Part shown: one piece after another, positions 15,730-23,837 of the stretch | How positions within the stretch are numbered: the first letter of the stretch is position 1 | Layout: every line of letters begins with the position of its first letter | NCBI GenBank assembly: GCA_012511955.1 | Contig: JAAZFC010000015.1 | Span: forward strand, 1 to 57,225 | Length of the DNA: 57,225 nucleotides | Direction: 5' to 3' | DNA from: Fibrobacter sp. | GTDB lineage: Bacteria; Fibrobacterota; Fibrobacteria; Fibrobacterales; Fibrobacteraceae | Position numbers and translations under genes: made by a program | Notes under the pieces: model-generated | Seen by the model: only the letters and a program-made list of their open reading frames with translations | Databases searched by the model: none | Told to the model about the DNA's origin: nothing

Positions 15730-16647
15730 ATGAAAAAAAACGAAGAAACTTTAAAATCTAGAGTAAAATGCTATGTAGCGAGCATGTTGGCTCTTATGTT
15801 GTTGGTGAACTGTGATAATAACACCACAATTTCTTGGTTGGGGCGTAGCGGTGGTACTGTTTCAATACTGAATGACTCTCTAGCTATAATTAGTGACTCC
15901 AGAATAAAACAAATTTGCTCTGGTCGAGGCAAATCTGCGGGCTGTACTAATTCTCGTCATGAATCAGGCTTACATTTAGTGAATTATCGCACTCAAAAAC
16001 CAGAATTATGGGGAGAAATTTCTAAAGACTACTTTCTAGCTATACGAAGCTCTTTTCAAGATTCATCTGTTTTGATAGTAAAAGAATCTGGTAAAAAATA
16101 TAGTTTTTGGAAAGCGGGACAAAGTCCTGGTAGTTGGAAAGATTGGAACTGGCCTTATGCCTGTGGATACCCTGGAAATTTAGGTGCGGTAATACCCTGG
16201 AAAGACGATCTACTTCTGTTTAAAAACGCCACTTGGGATTGCCCTAATGTCTTATTTGATCCAGCGAGTGGGAAAGCATCGTTGTTTGTGCTTACTGATG
16301 AAAGTGCTTGGCTGAAAGAATGCACAGATTTTAGTTACTTAAACGATAAGATATACTGTCTTCGATTAAGCTCTACCAAACACTTGGACTTGATTGTGGA
16401 CAATGAGTTTAAAGAAGTTTTGCATAGTGATTCTTGCGGTTTTAGACATAGCATATATTCGGACAAAAAAACAGTACACATGTTTGGTGAGTACTTTGAG
16501 GTAGAGATGGAATGTGCTTATGAATCCAGAATTTATAAAGTCGATGTGCAAGAAAATTCTTTTGACACTACTTTTGCCGATTTCACAATTGATGGTTCAA
16601 CTTACATCCACCACGATTACGAAGTTGATTATACCGATAAGTTTTAG
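15730..16647 (+). CDS. Predicted lipoprotein of unknown function
   Basis: About 305 residues. The open frame extends upstream to a TTG at 15691, but the ATG at 15730 (after GGA at 15723-15725) gives a normal lipoprotein signal: a basic start, the hydrophobic YVASMLALMLLV and the lipobox LVNC. An ATG at 15721 is an alternative. The mature part is rich in Trp, Tyr and Cys, with short aromatic repeats (WKAGQ, WKDWNWPYACGYPG, WKDDLLLF) that suggest a beta-propeller-like sensor or binding fold. No family is recognised. It is followed directly by a broken FISUMP lipoprotein on the other strand. Confidence 0.6.
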   Translation: MKKNEETLKSRVKCYVASMLALMLLVNCDNNTTISWLGRSGGTVSILNDSLAIISDSRIKQICSGRGKSAGCTNSRHESGLHLVNYRTQKPELWGEISKDYFLAIRSSFQDSSVLIVKESGKKYSFWKAGQSPGSWKDWNWPYACGYPGNLGAVIPWKDDLLLFKNATWDCPNVLFDPASGKASLFVLTDESAWLKECTDFSYLNDKIYCLRLSSTKHLDLIVDNEFKEVLHSDSCGFRHSIYSDKKTVHMFGEYFEVEMECAYESRIYKVDVQENSFDTTFADFTIDGSTYIHHDYEVDYTDKF

Positions 16648-16650
16648 CGC

Positions 16651-17010
16651 TTAGTCCTTAATACATCTAACTGAATACCCCTTAGCCTTGGGGGTGGTAT
16701 GAAGAAAATTCAAGTACTCATTATCGTAACTGGCTTTGAAGCGATAGGCTGCTTCACCTCTCGCTTCTTGGTCAGTCCAACATCTGGTCTGTAACCCTAT
16801 GCCTTGGAATTCACGGCGCCATAATAGACCCGCAGGCAAGCCATTAAAGCCATATAAATAGTAGCTCGCCATGCGCTATGGACAAATAAATGCCTAAAAA
16901 GGCTGAAGAAATTTCCTGCAGGGAGAGCTGCAAAACCATGAGCATCAGTTTCTTCTCCATCATCATCCCAGCAAAGCCCACAACATTGAAATAAGAATAA
17001 TTAACTTCAT
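16651..17010 (-). pseudogene. Broken FISUMP-domain lipoprotein
   Basis: A perfect GAGGAG ribosome binding site (17021-17016) and ATG (17010) begin a signal peptide, MKLIILISMLWALLG, that ends at TGA TGA where the lipobox Cys is expected. In another frame the sequence continues as DDDGEETDAHGFAALPAGNF, typical FISUMP text, and the last 73 codons (16872-16651) read YGFNGLPAG, GIGLQTRCWTDQEARGEAAY and finally AKGYSVRCIKD. The domain is therefore present but interrupted by at least one frameshift, and the GF(A/N)(A/G)LPAG block occurs twice, as if internally recombined. A decayed surface lipoprotein gene. Confidence 0.7.
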
Positions 17011-17040
17011 GGAAACTCCTCTATGATAATATAACATTTA

Positions 17041-17190
17041 GTTGGGAGATGCGGCTAGCTTCTCGGGCAGTAGTTAGTTGCACCAAGTTTATTGGTAAAC
17101 GGTCATCGAGTGGTTTCGCCAAAGTGTAGCATACTTTTTTTGGCGAAATTTTATCGAGATGGACGGGGGACCGTAGCTCGATGACTGTAC
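17041..17190. repeat. Structured intergenic element, copy 1
   Basis: The 24-bp core AGCTTCTCGGGCAGTAGTTAGTTG (17057-17080 region) recurs with three mismatches at 56771-56794. A perfect 10-bp inverted repeat (TTTCGCCAAA 17114-17123 with TTTGGCGAAA 17139-17148) follows, then ATCGAG (17153-17158) pairing with CTCGAT (17177-17182) around CCGTAGCT. Copy 2 has hairpins in the same order with different bases. I do not recognise the element; an RNA structure or a mobile repeat end are both possible. Confidence 0.5.
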
Positions 17191-17206
17191 TAACCTCACC
17201 CATCAC

Positions 17207-17235
17207 TTGAATACATGAGCAAGTATTCATATATT
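17207..17235 (+). promoter_or_regulatory. ArsR/SmtB-type operator overlapping the promoter
   Basis: TTGAAT (17207-17212) and TATATT (17230-17235) are 17 bp apart. The perfect inverted repeat TGAATAC (17208-17214) / GTATTCA (17223-17229) fills the spacer. TGAA...TTCA dyads are the usual ArsR/SmtB operators, so the downstream regulator probably represses its own operon here. The inferred transcription start, near 17242, coincides with the ATG of the regulator. Confidence 0.7.
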
Positions 17236-17241
17236 GTATCT

Positions 17242-17598
17242 ATGAGCTCAAATAAAAAGAAATATTGCTGTTCGGTAATTCATCAACCCGAAGTGGATAA
17301 TGCCTTGGAAAAAATGCCTGCGGATGCCAATATCTTGGATTTGGCGGATATGTTCAGAATAGTAGGGGACAGTACCCGCTTAAAAATCCTCTATGCTTTG
17401 CGTTGGGGCGAGCTGTGTGTTTGCGATATTAGCGCCGTGGTAAATATGAGCCAATCGGCAGTTTCCCACCAGCTTCGCGTGCTGAAACAGGGGAGAGTAG
17501 TGCGCAATCGCAGGGAAGGAAAGGTGGTTTATTACGCCTTAGACGATATGCATATTGTGGAAATTTTAGAAATGGCCATGGAACATATTTTGGAGTAA
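17242..17598 (+). CDS. CadC-like ArsR/SmtB metal-responsive repressor
   Basis: 118 residues from the ATG at 17242. An earlier in-frame ATG at 17215 lies inside the promoter/operator and is unlikely to be used. The winged-helix part reads DLADMFRIVGDSTRLKILYAL...VNMSQSAVSHQLRVLKQGRVVRNRREGKVVYYAL. ELCVCDI carries the CxC of the alpha-3 metal site, and the N-terminal YCC could supply the other thiolates, as in CadC-type Cd/Pb/Zn sensors. The P1B ATPase gene follows after 2 bases, so metal binding should release repression of the export pump. There is no clear ribosome binding site, so the message may be leaderless. Confidence 0.88.
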   Translation: MSSNKKKYCCSVIHQPEVDNALEKMPADANILDLADMFRIVGDSTRLKILYALRWGELCVCDISAVVNMSQSAVSHQLRVLKQGRVVRNRREGKVVYYALDDMHIVEILEMAMEHILE

Positions 17599-17600
17599 TT

Positions 17601-19706
17601 ATGTCGCATAAATACGAAGTTTCCAAGCTCAGTTGCGCCCATTGTGCGGTGCAAATCCAAGAGCATTTGCAGCAAAACCCCAAGTTTGGCAAGGTGGATC
17701 TTAATTTTGCCACCTTAACCTTACGCACAGACAGCGATGATATAGCAGCATTGCAAAAAGAGATGCAAAAAATCGAAGCTCAAGTGCAGTTGCGAGCCGT
17801 GCCACCAGCAAATTCCGGCCATGCCCACCATCATCACGACCACGAACATGGCGAGCTAAATCTCGCCGCCACCATCATTTCCGTGGTGCTTTTTGTGCTT
17901 TATTTGCTGTATTCCAAACAGCTACGCGAATGGAGCATAATGGGCGAATATGCCATAGCTTTGACCGCCTATTTCTTGGCGGGTTACAATGTGCTCAAAG
18001 CGGCGGCACAAAGCCTAAGACGCGGGGTGTTTTTCGATGAAAATACTCTTATGAGCATTGCCACTTTGGGAGCTTTTGCCATAGATGCCATGGCGGAAGC
18101 TATCGGAGTAATGATTTTTTACAAGATTGGCGAATTAATCCAAGACAAAGCGGTGCATCGCTCCCGAAATTCCATCAAGTCACTGTTAGAAATTCAACCG
18201 GAATTTGCCCACCTAGCCGTGGGCACCGCCACCACCCAAGTTAGCCCCGAACAAGTGGCGGTAGGGAGCGAAATCGTGGTGAAAGTGGGCGAAAAGATTC
18301 CCTTAGATGGGGTGGTAATCGCCGGAGAATCTCGGGTGGATAATTCTGCACTCACCGGAGAAAGCAAGCCTATTTCCGCAAAATTAGGCGCAGAACTCTG
18401 GGCTGGGGCCATCAATTTACAGGGCGTTTTGCGTTTGCGCACCACCAAAGCCTACGCCGACACCACCGTGGCCCGTATTTTGGATTTGGTGGAAAATGCC
18501 AGTGCCAAAAAAGCCCAAACCGACAAGTTTATCACTCGTTTTGCCCGCTATTACACCCCCATAGTATTCTTTTTGGCCCTGGGCGTGGCTCTTTTGCCAC
18601 CTTTGCTGGGAAGCCCTTTGGGCTGGCAAGCATGGATTTACCGGGCTTTGGTGCTTTTAGTCATGTCTTGCCCCTGCGCTTTGCTAATTTCTATTCCCCT
18701 GGGCTATTTTGGGGGTATTGGCGGAGCCAGTAGGCGGGGAATATTGGTAAAAGGAGCCAATGTCTTCGATGCTTTGCACAAATTAGAGGCGGTGGCCTGG
18801 GATAAAACCGGCACCCTAACCCAGGGCGTTTTCGAGGTTTTAAATATCGTTCCCCACGGAGAATTAAGCACCGCCGATCTGCTGCAAATAGCGGTGAGCG
18901 CCGAGCAGTTTTCCAATCATCCCATTGCTCAGTCCATTGTGCAAATGGGCAAAAAACAGGGTATAAATCCCGCAAACAACTGGAGTAAGTGGGGAATGGC
19001 CGCGGAAATCGCTGGTCAAGGTTTAGAAGTTCCCAGCCCAGAAGGCTTAGTTTTAGCTGGAAATGCCCAACTTATGCAGAATCACGGCGTAGAACTTCCA
19101 GACTTGGGCGCTGATGTGCAAACTGTGGTTTATTTGGCGCAAAAGGGAGAATATTTGGGATATATTAATATCGGCGACGAAATTAAATCACAAAGCTTTG
19201 CAGCTTTAGGCGAACTGCGCCGTTTGGGCGTGCAAAAAGCTTATATGCTCACGGGGGATAGCCGGGCGGCGGGACACAGCGTGGGGCAAAAATTGGGCAT
19301 AGATCAAGTTTTTGCGGAGCTTTTGCCCCCCGCGAAGCTGCAAGTGTTAGAAAGCTTGTTGGAGCAGCATGGGAATGCGGTGGCTTTTGTGGGCGACGGC
19401 ATTAATGACGCTCCTGCTTTGGCCCGAGCCAGTGTGGGAATCGCCATGGGTCAAGGCTCTGCCGCCGCCCTGGAAAGCGCCGATGTGGTGCTTATGGGCG
19501 ATGACCCAGGCAAAGTGGCCACCGCAATCCAGGTGTCCCGCCGCACCCAGCGCATAATTAAGCAAAATATTGCCCTTGCGCTGGTGGTGAAAAGCGTCTT
19601 TATCGGCTTCGGCTCTTTTGGCTTAGCGGGAATGTGGGAGGCGGTTTTTGCCGATGTGGGCACCGCTTTATTAGCAGTCCTAAACGCCACTAGAGTTTTG
19701 CGTTGA
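17601..19706 (+). CDS. P1B-type heavy-metal ATPase (Zn/Cd/Pb type)
   Basis: A 701-residue inner-membrane metal exporter. An N-terminal HMA domain with CAHC (about residue 13) is followed by a His-rich stretch, HAHHHHDHEHGE (about 73). The actuator loop has LTGES, the membrane metal site is SCPCAL (about 356), the phosphorylated Asp is in DKTGTLT (about 400), and the hinge is GDGINDAPAL (about 598). The last helix ends ADVGTALLAVLNATRVLR, the ZntA/CadA pattern with its Asp, which points to divalent Zn/Cd/Pb rather than copper. It is cotranscribed with the CadC-like repressor. Confidence 0.9.
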   Translation: MSHKYEVSKLSCAHCAVQIQEHLQQNPKFGKVDLNFATLTLRTDSDDIAALQKEMQKIEAQVQLRAVPPANSGHAHHHHDHEHGELNLAATIISVVLFVLYLLYSKQLREWSIMGEYAIALTAYFLAGYNVLKAAAQSLRRGVFFDENTLMSIATLGAFAIDAMAEAIGVMIFYKIGELIQDKAVHRSRNSIKSLLEIQPEFAHLAVGTATTQVSPEQVAVGSEIVVKVGEKIPLDGVVIAGESRVDNSALTGESKPISAKLGAELWAGAINLQGVLRLRTTKAYADTTVARILDLVENASAKKAQTDKFITRFARYYTPIVFFLALGVALLPPLLGSPLGWQAWIYRALVLLVMSCPCALLISIPLGYFGGIGGASRRGILVKGANVFDALHKLEAVAWDKTGTLTQGVFEVLNIVPHGELSTADLLQIAVSAEQFSNHPIAQSIVQMGKKQGINPANNWSKWGMAAEIAGQGLEVPSPEGLVLAGNAQLMQNHGVELPDLGADVQTVVYLAQKGEYLGYINIGDEIKSQSFAALGELRRLGVQKAYMLTGDSRAAGHSVGQKLGIDQVFAELLPPAKLQVLESLLEQHGNAVAFVGDGINDAPALARASVGIAMGQGSAAALESADVVLMGDDPGKVATAIQVSRRTQRIIKQNIALALVVKSVFIGFGSFGLAGMWEAVFADVGTALLAVLNATRVLR

Positions 19707-19708
19707 GT

Positions 19709-21487
19709 TTAGGGCTTTATTTGCAGTATTTGGCTTTGATTTACCGCTCCCGAAAGCTTTAATACATATACCCCAGTATTTAAGGGTAAATTCGCAATTA
19801 AAGCATTGCCTGTATTATGATTCTTTTTCCAAATTGGCTTGCCTAAAATGTCTGTAATTTGAATATTAACTTCGCCCGCAGAATTAGTAAAGCTTATCTG
19901 TAAAATGTTGTTTTTGAAATTAATTTGCGCCAAAGAAGCAGTTAATGTATTAATTGATGTAGGGTCTTCTATGTCATTGCTGTCTATGGGGTTATCTTCT
20001 ATGGTTTTAGCTTCGCTTAACACCCATTTTTGACAAGGATGATTGGTATGGGGCCATAGCTTTACCTGGGAATTTTCCATAGCGGCATTGGGGATTTCCC
20101 ACAAATCATCTCCTGCAGAAGTGTATATTATGCTTTGCCCATCGCTACCCAATGCGATGCGAAATTTTTGATTTATAGCACCGCTAAAGTTTGCAGTCAA
20201 ACGAAGAATATTATCGTTATCAGCCTCCACATACAATTCGGGATTGGCCGCGTTTTGTATGCTGTATTCTCCATGTCCCAAAGTGTTCAAAATCCATTGT
20301 TGGCTATGCTCCATAGAATCAAAATCATATTGCCACAAAAGTCCTTGATCTTGAACTTGGTTGTTTTGCACTCCCAAAACTTTTTGACTATTGACATTGG
20401 TTAAATTATAAGTGCCTGGGGCTACGAAATCTAAAGATATACTAGGCCAACCATCAGCTTCCCAGACAATTTTAGCTAGGCCTAAAGTGGGGCCACCTGC
20501 GCGTTGTTCCGGGTAGGGCCAGTTAGGGTCGTAATAGTGAAAACTCACATAATCCACGCCATTTTCATGGAAAAAGCCTATATGACCAGGGCCATAGTAA
20601 CGATCTTCATCTCCCAATTCATCGCGATGTTTCATTAACACCGTACCACCGCTAGGCGCACCATCTACCTTTAAATTTTTACCTTCTTTATCCACATAAG
20701 GCCCTGTGGGTTCTTTTGAACGCCCTACTACCACATAATAAGTGCTGTTTACCCCTGCGCAACAGCCACCTTTATCATAAAATAAATAGTAATAACCATC
20801 GTGATAAATACCTGCAGCGCCTTCGCCTTCGGCATAATCTCTAGCATTGGGTCCAGTCCACGAGTTTGCAATGGATTTGCCTGGCAAATTACCCGGATAA
20901 TCCTTAGGTTTTCCCGTTAAAGTATCTAACTCAGTGATAACAATTCCCTCTTGGTTAAAAGAACCGTAAATCAACCATACTCGGCCATCGTGACCGCGCA
21001 TTACCGCAGGATCTATAGCATTTAAAGCTAAGCCTGGCTGATATGACCAAATACCCATAAAACCTAAATCTTCCCATTTATATTGAGGGTTTTCTGGATC
21101 CAATGTTAGATTAGTGGTTCCACCCACAATAGAAGTCATGGTGCCCCATTCCGAAGCAGAATAATAAAGATGGTATTTACCGTTCATATAATGAATATCT
21201 GGAGCCCAAAAACCACCGTGAAAAATTTCTTGCCCTTGATCGTCCGTTGCTCCTTTTACATAATCTCCAATCCATGCAGGAAACTGGGTTTTACTATAAG
21301 GTGAGTTAGCATTGGTCCAAGTGATTAGATCGTGGGAATAAGCGGCGTGAATACCGTCGCCAGTGCCATAAATCCAATACTTATCATCCTCTTTAACAAT
21401 AGAAGATGGATCGTGGATATTAAAACGCCAATTTTGTGCTGAATTTAAAGAAAATAGCACCAGTACTGTAAAAATTATTTGTTGCAT
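19709..21487 (-). CDS. Secreted GH43 arabinanase-like enzyme with lectin-like and T9SS domains
   Basis: 592 residues. A signal peptide (about 1-18) is followed by a five-bladed GH43 domain (about 20-345): the general base Asp in NIHDPSSI, the pKa-modulating Asp in NAIDPAVM and the acid Glu in YAEGEGAAGIY. The overall pattern fits endo-alpha-1,5-arabinanase or a related arabinan enzyme. About 350-480 resembles a ricin-B/CBM13-like carbohydrate-binding domain (GTYNLTNVNSQKVLGV, QQWIL). The last about 75 residues (ITDILGKPIW...LPLNTGVYVLKL) are a type IX secretion sorting domain. It is exported for plant hemicellulose or pectin breakdown. Only 2 bases separate its end from the convergent ATPase gene. 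Confidence 0.88.
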   Translation of the reverse strand: MQQIIFTVLVLFSLNSAQNWRFNIHDPSSIVKEDDKYWIYGTGDGIHAAYSHDLITWTNANSPYSKTQFPAWIGDYVKGATDDQGQEIFHGGFWAPDIHYMNGKYHLYYSASEWGTMTSIVGGTTNLTLDPENPQYKWEDLGFMGIWSYQPGLALNAIDPAVMRGHDGRVWLIYGSFNQEGIVITELDTLTGKPKDYPGNLPGKSIANSWTGPNARDYAEGEGAAGIYHDGYYYLFYDKGGCCAGVNSTYYVVVGRSKEPTGPYVDKEGKNLKVDGAPSGGTVLMKHRDELGDEDRYYGPGHIGFFHENGVDYVSFHYYDPNWPYPEQRAGGPTLGLAKIVWEADGWPSISLDFVAPGTYNLTNVNSQKVLGVQNNQVQDQGLLWQYDFDSMEHSQQWILNTLGHGEYSIQNAANPELYVEADNDNILRLTANFSGAINQKFRIALGSDGQSIIYTSAGDDLWEIPNAAMENSQVKLWPHTNHPCQKWVLSEAKTIEDNPIDSNDIEDPTSINTLTASLAQINFKNNILQISFTNSAGEVNIQITDILGKPIWKKNHNTGNALIANLPLNTGVYVLKLSGAVNQSQILQIKP

Positions 21488-21626
21488 TATATTATGAAGT
21501 TATCTAAAGATTTATAACTTTGAAAGCCATCCCAAAAGATACTGTTGAATTCAAGGTCAACACTGATTGTTGTGCTAAATTCGTTAATTTAAATTATATT
21601 AGAAGTAATTCAAAAAGGAGAATATT

Positions 21627-22349
21627 ATGCAGAAATCAAAAAACTTCTTAGTTTTCTTGTTTTCGTTGTTAGTTTTATCATTTTTGGGTTGTCAATCTGA
21701 TGGCAACCAAGTGATGGGTAACGATTACAGCGATACACCCCCTCCCGATGTTAGCGACACTATAGTAGAAGACAAAATCACTGATACTGATGCAAATGGA
21801 GCTGATTCCATAGGAATTGTTGACACTGTAGGGCTCAAAGATAATGATACTATAATTGAGCCAAATGAAACGGACACAATCCCAAATTCACATCATCTGT
21901 ATGAGTCCATAGATCAAGCTCTGATAGAAGAAAATTTGCAAAAATGGTTAATTTCCAAACCACAGAATTATTCATTTACCATGAAATTCATTGATGATGA
22001 AGGTGAAAGTGAAGGGATGTTTTTATGTGGAGAGCAAGGATGTGAGTTAGTGGGCGGTACACTTTTTGATGAAACCTATGCTGACATTACAGATATGGAA
22101 GCCGAAATAGAAGAAGCTGTGGATGCTAACTTTTTAGGGTATTTATTACAAGCTTTTGTTATGCTTGAAGAACTTATGAAAGAGTTTGCTGAACTTGATG
22201 AATCTATCGAACTTGAAATGCTACCACTTGATTTAGAAATCAAGTATGGTTTTAATCCTGACTATGGCTTTGTTTCTTATTTTGAGTTTACAGAATTGGA
22301 CTCAGATATCCCAGTAACTGGTGAAATATACGACTTTAAGACATTATAA
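21627..22349 (+). CDS. Lipoprotein, DUF6174-like, first of three tandem paralogues
   Basis: 240 residues. The lipobox is SFLGC after a hydrophobic signal; AAAAGGAG precedes the ATG. An acidic Asp/Thr linker (about 25-85) leads to a domain with WLISKPQNYSFTMKF, two Cys (FLCGEQGCELVGG) and the ending IKYGFNPDYGFVSYFEF. The W...KP..YSF, C..G.C and Y.YGF pattern recurs in the next two genes and resembles DUF6174. Function unknown; exported and membrane-anchored. Confidence 0.7.
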   Translation: MQKSKNFLVFLFSLLVLSFLGCQSDGNQVMGNDYSDTPPPDVSDTIVEDKITDTDANGADSIGIVDTVGLKDNDTIIEPNETDTIPNSHHLYESIDQALIEENLQKWLISKPQNYSFTMKFIDDEGESEGMFLCGEQGCELVGGTLFDETYADITDMEAEIEEAVDANFLGYLLQAFVMLEELMKEFAELDESIELEMLPLDLEIKYGFNPDYGFVSYFEFTELDSDIPVTGEIYDFKTL

Positions 22350-22423
22350 TCTTAGGAATTAATTAAAACTTAGCTGAGTTTTTAAATAAAATAAAGCTAA
22401 ACACTATTTAATAGGACAATAGC

Positions 22424-23182
22424 ATGAATAAATCAAAAAAAATCATTAATTTATTAATTGCAGCAATTTTTGCTGTGGTGCTTGCCAGTTGTGGCGATTC
22501 AGGTTCCACTGGACCTAATGGCAGCTCTGACCCCAATCTACGCACTGAAGTAGATAGCAATTATATAAGAGAAAATATCGACAAATGGAAGCAAAACAAG
22601 CCAGAAAATTATTCATTCACTATAAAAGGTGAGGGCTATGTTAAGGGTTTCCCTTATGAAGATGCGGAGTATGAGGAAGAAGAGCAAAGCTTTAGTGCCA
22701 AAGTAAAGTGTGTTGCGGGGGAATGTGAAGTAACAGAAATAACAACAACGGACGAAGAAGATATAGAATACCTAGTTCCTGAATTAGAAAAATACGGGGC
22801 AGGTTTTTTATCTGAAGATGATGAATGCTTCGATTGCACAGCAGCAGAAGATCTAATTGAACAATACCGAAATTATAATCGCATATTAGAATCACTAGAG
22901 CAATATGAGTTGTTTCTAACTGATGACGAAGCACTAAAAGAATATATTGGCGAAGAATACTTTGAAAGCTTAAGCGCAGAAGATATTGCAGAAATGCGTG
23001 AGGAATTTCAAGAATCAAATAAGCGATACAAGAATTTAATTCTTAATTTTAAGTATGGCATAAATGAAGAATACGGTTTTATGTACCATAATGAAATTTA
23101 TATGAAAAATGGCAATAATGGCGAAGATTTATACTTCGAACTAAAAGAGAAAACAAAAATAACTGACTTTCAAGTGAACTAA
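22424..23182 (+). CDS. Lipoprotein, DUF6174-like, second tandem paralogue
   Basis: 252 residues. The signal MNKSKKIINLLIAAIFAVVLASC is almost the same, also at DNA level, as that of the next gene. The mature part has WKQNKPENYSFTIKG, a Cys pair (KCVAGECEV), an extra CFDC pair in an acidic insertion, and the closing FKYGINEEYGFMYHNE. It is strongly acidic (many Glu and Asp). Part of the same tandem cluster and probably the same transcript; function unknown. Confidence 0.7.
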   Translation: MNKSKKIINLLIAAIFAVVLASCGDSGSTGPNGSSDPNLRTEVDSNYIRENIDKWKQNKPENYSFTIKGEGYVKGFPYEDAEYEEEEQSFSAKVKCVAGECEVTEITTTDEEDIEYLVPELEKYGAGFLSEDDECFDCTAAEDLIEQYRNYNRILESLEQYELFLTDDEALKEYIGEEYFESLSAEDIAEMREEFQESNKRYKNLILNFKYGINEEYGFMYHNEIYMKNGNNGEDLYFELKEKTKITDFQVN

Positions 23183-23214
23183 ATATTTTTCTAATCACAG
23201 AAAAGGATAACAAC

Positions 23215-23778
23215 ATGAATAAATCAAAAAAAATCATTAATCTATTAATCGCAGCTGTTTTTACGATAGTGCTTGCTAGCTGCGGTGGCGGTGGCTCCAC
23301 TGGATCTGGAGCCGGCGGTAACACACAGCTTTACACAGAGCTAGACAAAGGGGTCATTGAAAGCTACAATGCCAAGTGGGAAGCCAACAAGCCCGAGGCT
23401 TATACTTTTTCAATAAAAATGACTGATCCTAGTGGTCCAGGTACTGCTGATGTTTCTTGCGAAGCTGGTGCATGTACTGTTACTGGTGGAGAACTTGGTG
23501 AACTTGATGCTGCCGGAGCAGTAGCCCTGGATGCCAACTTCTATAATAATATGCTTCTTGCACTTGTTATGGCTAAAGAAATGATGGATGAAATGATGGG
23601 TGCTTTTGAAGGTATGCCTGGTATGGAAGATATGGAAGGCATGGATGATATGGCCGATGCCTTTAATGCAGAATATCGCTTTAACGAAGAATATGGCTTT
23701 GCTTCTTATTTTAAAACCAAAGATGCAGATACTGGTGTAGCTATAGTTGGCGAAGTCTTAAATTTCACGCCTCAATAA
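23215..23778 (+). CDS. Lipoprotein, DUF6174-like, third tandem paralogue with Met-rich insert
   Basis: 187 residues; the lipobox is LASC. WEANKPEAYTFSIKM, the Cys pair SCEAGACTV and YRFNEEYGFASYFK repeat the pattern of the two upstream genes. About residues 122-150 are unusually rich in Met and Asp/Glu (EMMDEMMGAF, GMPGMEDMEGMDDM), which could bind soft metals or simply be a low-complexity helix. AAAGGA precedes the ATG. A strong terminator follows at 23792. Function unknown. Confidence 0.7.
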   Translation: MNKSKKIINLLIAAVFTIVLASCGGGGSTGSGAGGNTQLYTELDKGVIESYNAKWEANKPEAYTFSIKMTDPSGPGTADVSCEAGACTVTGGELGELDAAGAVALDANFYNNMLLALVMAKEMMDEMMGAFEGMPGMEDMEGMDDMADAFNAEYRFNEEYGFASYFKTKDADTGVAIVGEVLNFTPQ

Positions 23779-23791
23779 TTTTTTTTATACT

Positions 23792-23824
23792 AAAAAGCTC
23801 CACCAAAAAGGTGGAGCTTTTTTT
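23792..23824. terminator. Bidirectional intrinsic terminator
   Basis: AAAAAGCTCCACC (23792-23804), loop AAAAA, GGTGGAGCTTTTT (23810-23822) and more T. The A-run and T-run flank a perfect GC-rich 8-bp stem, so it can stop transcription from the lipoprotein cluster (plus) and from htpG (minus). Confidence 0.9.
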
Positions 23825-23837
23825 GCTCAATAGTGTT

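Noticed and set aside
17021-17230. Minus-strand 69-codon open frame upstream of the broken FISUMP gene
   Set aside because: It runs through the ArsR operator/promoter and the hairpins of structured element copy 1, and has no ribosome binding site. Only its QLTTAR segment is shared with copy 2, where the same frame has a stop nearby. Kept as an alternative in the findings, not as a gene.
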